From assembly GCA_932521025.1 (NCBI GenBank), contig OW051471.1, positions 6,758,001 through 6,822,000 on the forward strand: a stretch of 64,000 nt of DNA, given 5' to 3'. Numbering within the stretch: position 1 is the stretch's first letter; every line of letters begins with the position of its first letter. Shown here piece by piece: positions 42,156 to 54,245 of this stretch. The stretch comes from Oscheius onirici. Lineage: Eukaryota; Nematoda; Chromadorea; Rhabditida; Rhabditidae. The notes under the pieces are model-generated. The model did no database searches and was not told the origin of the DNA. It was given only the letters and a program-made list of their open reading frames with translations. A program made the translations under genes and the position numbers.

Positions 42156-42769
42156 ATGACTTCTTCACTGCAATCCATGGAAAATCGGGTCATTTCTGTC
42201 ATTACGGGTGATGGAAGAAGCATCGTCGGTCTTCTGAAGGTTAATTTCCTTTTCATTCATCCGTTACTGCTTTGATTTCAGGGATTCGATCAACTGATCA
42301 ATTTAGTGCTCGAAGATGCTCATGAAAGAGTCTACTCGGAAAATGCAGGCGTAGAACAGATTCCTCTAGGACTTTACATCATTCGCGGAGAAAATGTGTA
42401 AGTTCCTTTATTCTTCCGAAGCCCCGTATGTTTCAAAACAAGTAGGAACAGTGCGTTTGGTCAACTGATAATGTGCACCTACTTCCCCTTTACTATTTTC
42501 ATACAGATTGGAGCTAATCATATGCCAACATTGTTCAGTGTTGTCTCTTATGAAAACGCCACAATGCGGGCGATCGATATTGGTACACCTTCGCAGCCGC
42601 AGCCAGAGCGTATGCAAACTTACTGCCGCTCTTTGCTATTCTTTAATTTTTCATTAAATTGCCTATTTTCAGTGCTGTTGTCGGCGAAATTGACGAGGAA
42701 ATTGACAAACGTATCGACTTTCCGAATGTGAAAGCTGCCCCGCTTCAGCCAATCTGGATAGGCAGCTGA
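42156..42769 (+). CDS. lsm-8: U6 snRNA-associated Sm-like protein LSM8
   Basis: A subunit of the nuclear LSM2-8 ring that binds the 3' end of U6 snRNA in splicing. Exons are 42156-42239, 42282-42397 and 42673-42769, 98 residues, the normal LSM8 length. The Sm1 motif reads NRVISVITGDGRSIVGLLKG followed by FDQLINLVLEDAHER, and the Sm2 motif is LGLYIIRGENVAVVGEID. The C terminus is AAPLQPIWIG. The start MTSSL follows the ortholog pattern. The gene sits about 100 nt after the likely sqd-1 poly(A) signal and 163 nt before the next + strand gene, so shared transcription is likely. Confidence 0.96.
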
Positions 42770-42932
42770 ATTCGACTATTTTATGCGTTTTGCCTTTGAT
42801 CTCTTCCAAATTAAAGTTTCATGTCCTATTCTTTCTTTTGTTTTCAAATGTTCGAAACATTTGCATCTCTCAATTATCCCTCTTCTCTTCGTAATATTTA
42901 GTATTTTTTCCAGAAATTCTTTACCTATCGCA

Positions 42933-44795
42933 ATGTCAGAGGCTGAAGAATCTCAAGTCGAGGTATGTGAGTGAAAATTTATTCAAATTTAGTTATGTTT
43001 AGGCAAATCCCGAAGACGATATTCTGAAAGAGGTCGGAGAGACTGATTACACAGAGGAATCTTCTCAGGTTTGTTCATTGCTTTTCTTCTTCAAGAAACG
43101 TACTTTTAAGAGCTTACATTTATTTTTCAGGACAACGATTTTGATGTTGCCGATTTGGAATGTGTAGACGAGGAATGCGACGAGAAGTGGGATGACCGCG
43201 GTCGAATCAAGGAAGCAAGTCCGAAACGTTCGTCACGTGCTAACCGATCTTCTGTAACATTTCCTCATTAATTTTGTGGAATACATTTTAGGATCATCGT
43301 TATGACCCGTACAAGCGAAGAAGTCATGAGACTCTGAAAAAGAGCAAGACGTCTCCTTCGAAAATTAATCGTGATCAGCAGCGAAGACGTGATTATCTGG
43401 AGCGGAAGAAGAGCGAAAAGATTTCGGCTGCAGCCATTGACTTGGACGAGTTGGAAGAAATCGATAGCTGTGAACGTAAATTAAAATCTTTACAATTTGC
43501 AATCCTTTGTTTAGATGATGATGACGACACTGCTTTTACGACTCCATCTACCACTTCAGGAACCACCGAGTCCTCATCTGCTACTCCGTTGTAAGTTTTA
43601 ACGTGTTTTTTTGCCGGCCTCTAAAAACTTCTCACTTTTTTTGCGGCAGATCTGTATGTTTTGTCGTGGTCGAAACCTAGTTGTCTTGTAAAATCGCGGT
43701 CAACGATTGCTTCCCTCTATTTTGGGATTGCAGACTGGACTACATTGACCACGACGAACAAGATCATTGGAAAAGGTTACAGAAGACTGGGACTGATTTA
43801 CGGCTCGACGAAGAGGACTATCCCACGCTCAGCGAGGATATCGACGCAGAATTATTAGAACGACTTGCACAAGGAAATGTCAATCTACTCGTCAGCGCCA
43901 TAGGCGGCTACAAGTCGAACGACAGCGGTACGCATTGGATAGCATTCTTCTCGTTCCCTGTCTACCGTCCGACGAAAAGGTAGTATTCAGAACCTTCAGA
44001 ACAATCAAGTATCGACCTACCTACCAAATTGGAAGCATCTGACAAAAACGGGAAAGCAGAAGGGAGCAGAGAACAAGAAACATCTCCGCAGAATATTGAC
44101 GACGAGAAAAGACGGGACCGACGGTCTCGGAACAGAATGAACGAAGAAAAGCTGCGAAAGGATCGACTACCAGATGATGATGGATCGAGGGAGAGAGCAG
44201 AGAAAGGGAGAAAAGTGAACGACGACCAAGAACGTCAATCTGACAGCGGTTCGTATAGTATACAGGGTCCTTTTCCGTTTCGTTTAACCTCCTGTGGAAC
44301 TTCCCTCTTAATTTCTTTTGTACTGAAGTAGGAGCTGCGTTCAGCCTCGCCTTCAAGTGGGAAGTCTGGTGATCGTCATACTTCTGGAGGAAGAAAACTG
44401 TGTCGAGCTAAATTAGACGAAAAAGATTCGCAGCCCGGAATTCACGATCGACAGAATGGAAACAGCAAGAGAGGACGAGACGACGACATTCTGCCACCGT
44501 CTAGAAAACAAATTAGAAACCTGTTAGATCAGTTGGTGGAGAGAAACAATAGAATACGGAGGCAGGAATTAACGAATGAACGGAGTGAGTCATATGTAAT
44601 GTCCGACGCTTGTAACACTTGCACCACACATTATTTTTGTGACAGCGCGAGCCTAAGCCTTTAGTACTTGTCACTGATTTTCAATTTTCAGAAAGGAATC
44701 ATCATGAGGAGAGCGGTCAGTCTTCGAAGCCTGTAGCCGACAATCCAGTTCAAAGTGTTTCCAGCTCTGAAAGTCGCAGTTCCCCTCAAAATTAA
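42933..44795 (+). CDS. Charged, largely disordered protein of unknown function
   Basis: About nine exons; the clearest are 42933-42962, 43013-43068, 43131-43253, one from about 43293, and a last one ending with TAA at 44793-44795. The start MSEAEESQVE follows a TTTTTCCAG acceptor. The first half is acidic (EVGETDYTEESSQ, VDEECDEKWDDRGRIKE), then Lys/Arg rich (KINRDQQRRRDYLERKKSE). One segment, DHDEQDHWKRLQKTGTDLRL with DEEDYPTLSEDIDAELLERL, looks ordered and helical. The rest is Arg/Glu/Lys/Ser rich. No catalytic or known RNA-binding motif is visible. Its lysine/arginine-glutamate composition resembles nuclear RNA-processing proteins, but that is weak evidence. It lies between lsm-8 and blos-2 with short gaps. 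Confidence 0.65.
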
Positions 44796-45025
44796 TTTAT
44801 TGTTTTCACAAGTCAACACTGGTCTGTAATATATCTTTTTGTCATAAATCCGTTCATGTAAATCTTATGTAATGTAAAGAGTTTTCTCTCTTCCCGTATA
44901 TTTCAAGGGAATTTGCATCACATTTGCTGCCTCTGCGTCATCGACTGAGCGAGCCGTCCGGCAAACATTCGCTGTCCTTTTCCACAGTGTCACTATTGCA
45001 ATTTTCCTGTTTTTTTTCATGGAAT

Positions 45026-45548
45026 ATGGCCGAAATTAACGAAAGAGCAAGTACCTCGTCTCCAATCGTCCCTTCAACGCCTGCACCCGGTCCCGAAGTT
45101 CAGCAACTTGCGGACACGATGTACGATAAAGTCGGATCTTTTCTGCAATCAAAAATTAAAGGTATCGTTCCCTTTTAAAGTGGCAATTCAGTATTAGGCA
45201 CAATCGACGAATACAAACTGCTGGAAGAAATGAACTCCGTCACCGCTCAACGATATGAAGACATGAAGAACGTCACGGAAAAAGTTGCCGACAAGCTATC
45301 TCGGCTCAACCAAAAATGTATTTTTTACAGTTCAAAACGATCATTTGATAAATAAGCAACTTTACAGATAATTCCCTTCGACCGTACTTGCAACAAATCG
45401 ATGAAATGGATGGAAGTACGAGAAGACTCGAAGACGCCGCCATTCTCTTGGAACAGTACGTGACTCAGCTTGGTTTGTTCGTTTTTATCATTGCAAACGA
45501 TTTTGTTCAGAAGGAAAACTGAAGACGCTGCAACAGTCTTCGAGCTAA
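45026..45548 (+). CDS. blos-2: BLOC-1 subunit 2 (BLOS-2)
   Basis: A subunit of the BLOC-1/BORC complexes that act in lysosome-related organelle (gut granule) biogenesis and endosomal sorting. Exons are 45026-45161, 45198-45317, 45368-45472 and 45511-45548, about 132 residues. After a Pro/Ser-rich start, the protein is almost all alpha-helical coiled coil: [13 protein letters not shown], then [56 protein letters not shown] and [19 protein letters not shown]. This order of motifs is characteristic of BLOC1S2. The gap to the preceding gene is 230 nt. The same neighbourhood (with lsm-8 and sqd-1) occurs in C. elegans, from memory. Confidence 0.9.
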
Positions 45549-46077
45549 ATATTCTTTTTTTATGTTTGTATGTATTTATTTTATAGTAATTCCAGTAGTA
45601 TGTCTCATAAATCCTGATTCCAAGAATTTCAAAATGACATTGTGCTCAAACAGGTAGCGAACCGGGAATCTGATTCACTTCGTCCACATGAAATCTGACA
45701 CCGGACCGTTCGCGCGCCTGTCCTTTGACCCTCTGGGATCAAGTCGACTCTGGTCTCCCTTTTTCTCCTCATTTTTGATTAGAAGAAAGACGTTCGCAAC
45801 AATGAGTGGGCAGTCAATTGGCTGTGATTTGGATGGTTTTCATCTAGAACGAATACGATCTGTCTGCCCTGTTGGTCTTTTTTTACTTTTGCTCAATTTC
45901 CATTCTAAAACTACTACATGTTCGTAAAGGCATATATCTCCCAAACAAAACTGGTATTCTAACCCAATCTTCCTTATCGTCCGCTTGACTCCACACCTCA
46001 GCAGAGAACATTTTCAAGCGGACCAGAAGATTCGAACAGGAGAGAAGACGTCGATTGATTTACTTTTATTGTTCGGT
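45549..46077. other. Convergent 3' region
   Basis: Lies between blos-2 (+) and the degenerate kinase (-). No ORF is supported; the 80-residue frame at 45688-45927 has no recognisable motif. Confidence 0.4.
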
Positions 46078-47277
46078 TCAGAATCCCAAGATGTTCTCCT
46101 TGAAGTACGCTGCCGAGGCAAAGGGATAGGCCTTCCTAGCGAGCTGGATACGCGTCAGCGGCTTCTTCGGGCCGGAGCGGTCCTTTTCCGAGATGGAGAG
46201 AGCCGTCTGCAGGTCCTGCTGCTCCTTTTCCCACTCGAAACGGTCCAGAAAGCTGCTCTTGACGCGTTTGAGTCCGCTAAGACATTCTGTGTAGAGTCCG
46301 TGGTAGTCGGGACGTTCGTCGAAGCGAGCAGCCGAGAGGTACTTGTGAAATGGCCAGGAATTCGCCAGGACAGCCATGAACCAGCGTCTCCGGATCGGTG
46401 CTCTCCTTCTCGGTCCAGATTTCGCGCTCTTCCTGCATCCGATTCCAGGGCAAGCCGCGATGAAGTTCGATGAGCATGTAGAGCCAGGACCAGAGATAGT
46501 CGATGCGACACTGCTTCTTCCTGCTGTGCACGTTGATGCTGCAGTAGCGCGGAGTGCCCCGGAAGAGCTGGTCGCCGTCACGAGCTCGACGCAGTCCGAC
46601 TTTGCCCTTCTCGTCCTTGGCCGTGAAGGCACGAACCATGCCGTAGTCGATGAGGTAGATTATACGGGTGTCTCGACCGACTCCGCCCATCATGCAGTTG
46701 CCTGGAAGAAGAGGGTTAGATAGAGAGTGAAACATAGGTATTTAGAAAGAATGAGGCAAGTCAGGAAACTGAGAGGCTGAGTTCTCAGCTTTTGGTTCGA
46801 TCTTTTGAAACTGATTGCTCTGTACTGTTATGAGTAGGTAGTTTTTTGAATCTAATGTTGCTGACTCTTGACTAACTTTTTCTAGTAAATCTACCACAGA
46901 CAGCTCTTTTTAATAGCACTGGTTCATGACTTGTTCTCTCCGTCTCCGTAAAAGGAAAAATGCAAACCAGGTTTGATATCACGATGAACGTAGCCAATTT
47001 CATGAAGCTGCTTGATGGCGTAGATACTGGAGATGCCGATACGGAGAGTCGTGCTTTCGGAGAAGGCTTTGTCGGCGGCCCTCTTGAGATTCAGGACACC
47101 ACTCTCGGTCAGATCGTCTTCCACTTGCATCGCGGCGAAGTAGTTCTTCCTCTTCTTGTCTTCGACCTTGTAGACGGCTCCCATGCCACCCTCTTCCAGC
47201 TTCTTGCAGACACGCCAGCGGCCAGCGACTATCTTGCCCTCGCGGAAGTCCTTCAGCTGCTCCTGTTGTTCCGGCAT
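46078..47277 (-). pseudogene. Degenerate CK1/TTBK-like worm kinase
   Basis: Worms carry a large CK1/TTBK-like kinase family, many sperm-enriched. Exon 1 (47277-46968) has the glycine-rich loop LEEGGMGAVYKV and VHRDIKPG; exon 2 begins at 46702 with NCMMGG and IYLIDYGMVRAF. Three things are wrong. The catalytic lysine of AAMKVE is Gln (AAMQVE, residue 51). About 50 residues (helix C to the hinge) are missing between residues 65 and 70 within one exon. A one-base frameshift near 46351-46360 separates CPGEFL from HKYLSAARFDERPDYHGLY. DFG is DYG. The frame after the shift stays open to the C terminus (KENILGF). It is probably a pseudogene, or a pseudokinase if the frameshift is an assembly error. 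Confidence 0.8.
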
Positions 47278-50200
47278 CGTTCCAGATGGCTAGCAGAGTC
47301 AATTGACAATGTCTCAGAAAGTTTGATAGATTTCGAACAAGAACTTTTAAAGTTTTCCAATAAACGTCTCGTATTACAATGTTTTCTATTGCTTTATAGA
47401 CAAACAAAATCTTGTAAAAAATTGATAGAAGCTGAAAGTTCTAGTTGTTCTGTAAGAGAACCGTTTGGGACAACAATGTTCCTCGCAACTCCAAATCAGA
47501 TGGCTAACAGAACCACAAAAAGTGACATGCCACGCATAGCCAGACTTGCTATGTTACCCTCGGCACATTGTTTTAGTGTTTTAGTAGTAGACGAATTGAA
47601 TCTCCTATCTCAACCTAGCCAAAACAACTCGAAAGTATTGGGGTCATGATGTAAATGAGACTCAATTATTTTGGACTACTTCAAACGCCCGTACAGTCCA
47701 TTAGCTGGCCGCTCATAAAGACACTTAGCGTGGTTCATTCATTCCAGCTGGTGACGAGGTCATCCAACTGACATGATTCCTCTCCGATACTTCTCTTTAG
47801 GCCATCCGACTCTCAGAGCCAGGCATATGGCTAGTTTTTTTTGGGGAGCAAATGCCACGCCGGACCCTCGTAGTAAGGGAATTCCTCGTGTACAGCTGCG
47901 TCAGCTGAGGATCTCCAAAGAGCAATTTTCACATCGGTGTCTGGTTGGTCGTAGTTAACATACTTTTGGTGTCGAGTGTTACATCTTGTGGAGACTTTGC
48001 AAAATAGAAGATTATTCTTCCGTTGAGAATTTGAAACATATTCTTTATATGGTACGATAGCATCGCTCCAAAGTAATCTAGCACCAATGTTTTCTCGTTG
48101 GTTGTAACTAGCTCTGTCTTCGGCTAGCAATGACAGTTCCTTCCCCTTCTAATCCCCCTTCCCCAGCACAATCTCTACGCAACTTCATTGCCGTAAGAGA
48201 AAGGAATCAGACTGAAAAAGCCAAGGTGCCAGAGTGTCTGTCCTCGTCGACCAAAGCGTATTGTCAATTCAAACGGCTCGCTGTCCTCGGCTAACAAGGC
48301 CTAGCCCATTGAAGTAATGGCGACCAAACTGGCCATTTCGGTGTTTACTGTCTCTTTTTCCGCACTTCTTTTCACAATTTTGATGGTCAAGTCCTCATTT
48401 TTCCGGTCTCGTACCCCACGAGAGAGACGGACATCTGTTTCTGGTTGCTCGGCTGGTTGCTACTGCTCTGACCTCACTAGCAGTCCTCCTTGGTTTTTTC
48501 TGTTGACTCGCGCGCTGTTTGCCCCGAGAGAGCAAGACGCAGTTAGTGGCCACTCTATCACGCACCCCTCGTTGCCCTTGTTTGACTCCGAGTCCGTCTT
48601 ATCAGCGACACTTCTGGAACTTGACCAGGTCAACATTTTGAGGGAAGTCTCCTTTACGACACCCTAAACCTTGGGTTGGCAACAATCTCCTCCAATTGAG
48701 AGCTCGTAACCACAACTATGGACAGAAAATATTTGCCATCTGCTGATACTGTTCTCACCCGCTCTCGAGGCCATTGTCTGTCCGCAGCTGCCCATTTCCC
48801 AGGCCATTCTCACGTCTTCCCGCAACATTAACTCTCTCCTCTCTCATCACCCTTTCTAATTTCCCTTCTTTTCATTCAGAGCCACGACAAACATGACCGG
48901 ATGTGTCGCTCCCACAGACTTTGTTGTTTCGCGCGGCCTGTCATTGTTTTGACCAACTGGCCAGTACGCGCTCGAGTAATTTCCCCTTCTTGTCCTCTCA
49001 TTTTTAAATCTGAACAAAAGAGGAAGTTTCGTGTGTTTACTCTCCGCGAATTCCGAGGAGGTCCAGGATGTGTAGGAGGAAGAGCGCTTGATCTAAATTT
49101 GATCTGATTGCACATCACTCTCTACACTCTTTAGATAAATTTGTCTTTGTTTTGCGGTTCTCCTGAGAGACCCCTCTATGTTTTGAATGTCCCTCTCTTC
49201 TCAAACTGACCTATCTGAATATATTCTATTGGGCCCCCCACAACTATTCGTTTCTTCGGTCTGCTGCCGTACGCTCGTCCCTGTGCTTGTAAGCAGCTTA
49301 ATCGTACTCCGTCTCTCTCCGTTCGATAAGCCTCGCCTCGCCGTTGGCAGCTGCAACTTTACTCGAGTCAAAACAGTCCCTCGTCTCTCTCGGTTTCCGA
49401 GCAGTCGCCGCCAAGTGCAAGGAGGTGAAAAAACGCATTCCGAACGAACTTCGAGTGCTATCGTAAGCAACTGTCGCGAGCGTACTTTTTGCAGTTTGTT
49501 GCTCAATTAGAGACTGTACTTTCCCTTATCATCAAACCAAAACATCTAATCGTCTTATTTTCGCTTAATCACGGAACCATGGCTAAGTCCCTTTTGCAAG
49601 AGTGCAGAGGATACCGGGCGACTCCAAGTCTCTTCTCGTCTGTTTGTCAAGCTGACCAAGTCCGAAAATGATGATAATTGGATCTCCCTTCTTTGCTTAG
49701 AACAATCTACGGTATTCTTTCGCCCAAACCCATTCTAGCCAGTCTTTACAGCTCCCTCGACCGAGCTTTGCATAATTAAATGTGTCCTGCAACGGGTCTT
49801 TTATAGCAAAGTTATCAGGCTGCCAAAGCAACGGACACCTTTTATGAAAGTCCGTACAGTGGCACTTTGATTGAGATAAGGGCTACTCCTTTACAACCGT
49901 CTCTTGACTATCTTAGCTCCTTTTCCAGAGAAATTTGGCCGAACAAGACTGTCTTATCGTTAAGTAAACCAATCGTTAGTTGGGAACTAACTTTTTTAAA
50001 ACTAGACCACCCCGAACTGCTATTTAAACAGACAGTCTCTTTTTTGCATATACGTTGACTCGAAAGTCTGATAAGAGTTCTGAATCCCGGAAAAGAAACG
50101 GAACTGGTCTGTCCGCATTCCCTTTAACATGTTTCTTCACGCCATTAATAGGACGCCATATTGTTTCAATTTTGATGACTATTCGCTTGCCTTTTCCGCC

Positions 50201-53200
50201 ATTATCATTCAGCTCCCGTGAAGCGGGATTGCTCATTGGAATCGAGCCAATGTTAGAAGAATCTCTTCCGCTCCAGATGTGCTTTGAGTTTTTTTTGAAT
50301 GTTGCAATCTGACTGCTATCAGTCCGTCGGGAGCGCTATAAGTCGCGAACTCTGAGCTTCCGTGCCTATCTCTCGTCTTACAACAAGTCGTAACAAACAC
50401 TGCCAATGTACTGACAGAAAGTGTTCTGCTCGTTAATCAAGGTTCTTATCTTTACTACTGTCTCTTTCTTCTCAAACGAAATTCGCAAATCTCGATCCGA
50501 CCGCACAGTTTACAGTTTTGATGGCGAGGAATAATTTTGATGTACGAGATGTGACAACCGAACTGCTAACTGGTCAGCAGGAGGACGAGACAGTCTTTTG
50601 ATCCCACCTATTCGTAACACATAGTTTGCAAGGTGCACTTGGACTGCATGTTCTTTGAGGACAGTCTATTTTTGTGCTTACACTGATCGTCTGCAGTCCG
50701 TCCCAGTCTCACATTTCCATTCTCTAAACTGTACCATACTTTTTTTCTGGACTCATCTTTGTCCATTATAGACGCTTTTTACTCGCTTTGACTTGTCAAC
50801 TTTTGAGCAATGTCCCACTGGAGACTCCCATCCATTTTGTGTTGTTTTACTTGAGGGTGGCACGATGAGATGAATCACTTTCTTCTTTTCTAAACTATCA
50901 GTCGTGTTTATAAAATGATCAGAGGCGTTCCTTCTTCTCCTGTTCTACATTTAGGAAGCCCTTCGTTTAGGACTAAATGTTGCAACTTCTGTTGTCCAAA
51001 ACGAAATAAAGATAAGAAGACATTTCGCTCCCTCTCACCAAAAATCTGACCATTCTTCTTTTGTCTCACTATGACCAAGTTGCCGTAGACAAACAGTTTC
51101 TCAAACGTAGAACGGCATCCAAAGGCGTTCTCTTTTGTCGTCTCGCCCTCTCTTCGGAGCCAATCTGTTTGGTCGGAGTTATTCTTTAGAGGGACGCGGG
51201 GGATGCTCACGCAAATACAAATGTTGCGGCTCTCGGGAATCGAGCGTAAAAGACAATGCGACAGTTCTATCAAAGAAGAACTTTGTCATTCTTTTTGAAG
51301 TTTCTGACTGGGGGAGTACTGAGGTCTCTGTCGTCAGACCGGTTCCCATTTGGCTCAGATTTTCAGAGTAGGCGTTTTGATAAGGACCTCCACCCTCATT
51401 TGATTCTTTGACTCATCCAAATAATCAGACAAAAGAATTCCTGTTTCATTCATTCTTTTTTATCGATCCCAAACGTGGTCTGATTAGACGACTAGACAGC
51501 ACTTTTTTCCTCGAAAATGTGATAGTGAAAGTCGCAAGAGACTGTTGACCCATCCTCCTTGATAAATCTCGCCGAAGGGCCATTTTTCATCTCGTACCTG
51601 CCAGGTGCCGTTGCTGTCTGTTTCCAGTGACCAATCGCTTGTTATTCTGCCTGGATTATGCTTTATGGTCCTTCCTTTTTAAAGAGAAGTTGAACCAATT
51701 GAAAGTCAAAAGCGACTAATAGACGCTTGAAAGTGACCGCATCTGGCACCTGCCATAATTTTAACACCTGCCGGCCGAGTTGCGATTGAGGAAAGAGGCA
51801 GAGAGAGAGAGAGTGCAGTCAAACCTGGAACATCTGCTTGCTGGCCCGACCAGCGGTCAGTCGTAAATTTTTGCAGCCTAAACAAAAATGTGTCTACCAC
51901 AGCTAGTGATTTACAATCTGTTACTTTTCTCCCCAAACTCCTTTCTCATTCAGATGAAAGAACTGCGAGTAAAGTATTTGAACCAGTGCTCGGCTGCTCA
52001 AATGTCAAGTACTGGTCTGAGACAAAGCGCAGACTCCCCCTTAGGTCCACCTGTGCTCAGAGAAAAGTGCACATCGGAGCATTGTTTGTGTCGCACGGCG
52101 AAAGATCGCCCTCAGAGCCTTTCTTGTCTTGTCTTCCCTCTCTGCCAAAAATAGTACAAAAGGTGCCAGCCATGTTACGTCGTACATTAATGATCGGCGG
52201 CACGATGACCGATCTTCTTTATTTTTCACATGTCCTCGCCTACATTTTTGGCCAATCTTAGTCACCAGGGGCGTTGAAGACGGCCACAAACCGCAAGGGC
52301 AGTAATCCCCAGTGGCGGTCACTTTATGACCAGATGTGTCTGGGAGATCTCGAGACCTTTGGCAGTCGACTGTTAAGGTCACCCTCTTTACTCTTTGGGA
52401 TCTTTTCGTGTAGATACTATCGTCACTAATGGCTTCTCACAAATAGAACGTAGATACTAGCCCGACACCGGAAACTTTTTTTGGTTGTCGCGAAACCAGA
52501 GTAGAATTAATGAACGCCATGTTTTACACAGCCATATCTATTTACGGGTTTTGAATCGTTCTCTTTCTTGTTGTTAGTTTATTGCAACATGCTCTGTCTG
52601 ACCTATTACACTTGCGCTCCGCCTCGGGTATTTTTCCTCTTGCAACTCTGACCTTTTCTTGCTTGATTCGCCCCTCAGATAGTCCATAAATCAGTCCCAT
52701 CACACCTACAAATGACCACTTAAAAGAGCTATAGCTCCAAGCGGTCAGTTCTTTTCCCGCCTCAGTTTGATCGAGGCGTCAGGTGTCTTTCGCCAAGGAG
52801 ACCCATCTGCGGCAATTGTACGGAGTTTCTACTCCTCATATTTCCCATCGGAACTCTTTGCTCTCGGGGCCAGCTGGAAAAGCAAAGAGTCTGGGTTAAA
52901 ATATCCTATCTGACTTTCATTTCTGATCTTTATTTGATTTATTTTTGCTCAGTATACTCTCTGTTTACTTTGCTTCTTTTTTGCCAGCAACCAAAATTCC
53001 TTTCGGTTCCATCCGTTGTTTAAAAACGTTCATAATTTATGGTCGAAAGTTAGTGAACGGCAACTGTTCACATCAGAAGCTTCTTTATGGTTTGTTCCCA
53101 TGTTTGTAGAATGTGGAAACATGGAACGAAGGTCTCTACTCTAATCTAATAGTGAGTGAGATAATGGGGTTAAGGAAGAAGAAGAAGAAAAAGAAATTCT

Positions 53201-54245
53201 GCTCCACTATTTCCAGCTGTTACACAAGGCCTTTACTACTCATTAGAACGCGCAGCAAGTCTAGCAAGATGACCCCAGAAAAGGCAACATAGTAACCTTC
53301 GAGTCATTTTTTGTCGTCTTACTTAATCGTCCTCCCAGCGGGTGGTTGTCCATTCCATTCGAACAATCTAATTTGGTAGAGATTCCCTTTTTTCGTGGTC
53401 AGTCGTCTTCGTCTTTTCTAATCCCTCGAACATTTTGACCAACGTCTCTTTTAAGCCCTCGCTTCGTAGATTTTCCTCCGTGATAGCTTGAGGGTGTCTT
53501 GACATTGATTGGATCAATCCTTCCGTGAAACAAGTGTTCTTTTAGAGGTGATCGATCACATCCACGTGCGATTTGTGTCTGATCCCCGAACGGGAGAGGA
53601 CTGACAATTGCCTGGGAGATTGTACGAAACAACAGAGAGTCCTGTTCCAATTTCCGACATGTGTTCCAAGTTGGTCCGGAAATGCAACCCAGCTGTACTC
53701 TCCGACTGCCACATAAACACAGTTTTTGCTAAATCCATCTCTCGCTTTCCGAGCCATTAGGCGGCGAAGAAAATTCAATTGTTACTGGTTCCCACAGCCG
53801 TGCTCTTAAAGAGTTTACAAAAAAAAAGAATTAAATTGGAACATTTTGTCTTTTTTTGAAACACCTTTCCCACCGCAGATGGACGCAGATGTCCAATCGG
53901 GTGGGTTGCTTTTTGCCTGGAGGCCTGGAGAGGAATATCCAGAAACCTCCCCCAATCATTTGTACGATCCTTAATTCTTATTTGTTGAACTTCTTTAAAT
54001 GTTTATATTCTTTGGTCCTTACTGGCCACATCTCCAGACTCTTTTTACAAGCTTTTCAACTCATTTCCAAAATGTTCCAGACCAGCGTCAATACCTATTC
54101 TCGCCGATCAGAATCGCGCCAATAACTGCACTCACGGCAGACGCGAAAGGTGTTCTTTTTGTTCTTCTTGAATCCAAACATTGTTTTTAGGATATGCGGT
54201 GGCGCTGCCAAGTGCTGCCGTCGTTGAGCCAGTAGAAGCAAAGGT
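47278..54245. other. 7 kb gene desert upstream of gon-1
   Basis: No gene can be supported. ORFs of 60-125 codons occur on both strands (such as 48317-48667 and 51890-52261), but none has a recognisable motif or consistent splice sites. The sequence is pyrimidine rich on the + strand in 48.3-50.8 kb, with many TCTC/CTTT runs. It may contain gon-1 promoter and enhancer DNA or unannotated 5' exons. Confidence 0.5.

Noticed and set aside
42471-42610. Possible extra exon inside lsm-8 intron 2 (acceptor then open frame)
   Set aside because: Exons 2 and 3 join directly into an uninterrupted LSM8 Sm2 motif, so an added exon would break it.
47000-47407. Alternative 135-codon frame antiparallel to the kinase start
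   Set aside because: It overlaps the kinase exon in another frame on the same strand and has no kinase motifs.
48317-48667. ORF with a hydrophobic start resembling a signal peptide
   Set aside because: The hydrophobic start is followed by random-looking sequence; no homology pattern and no splice structure.
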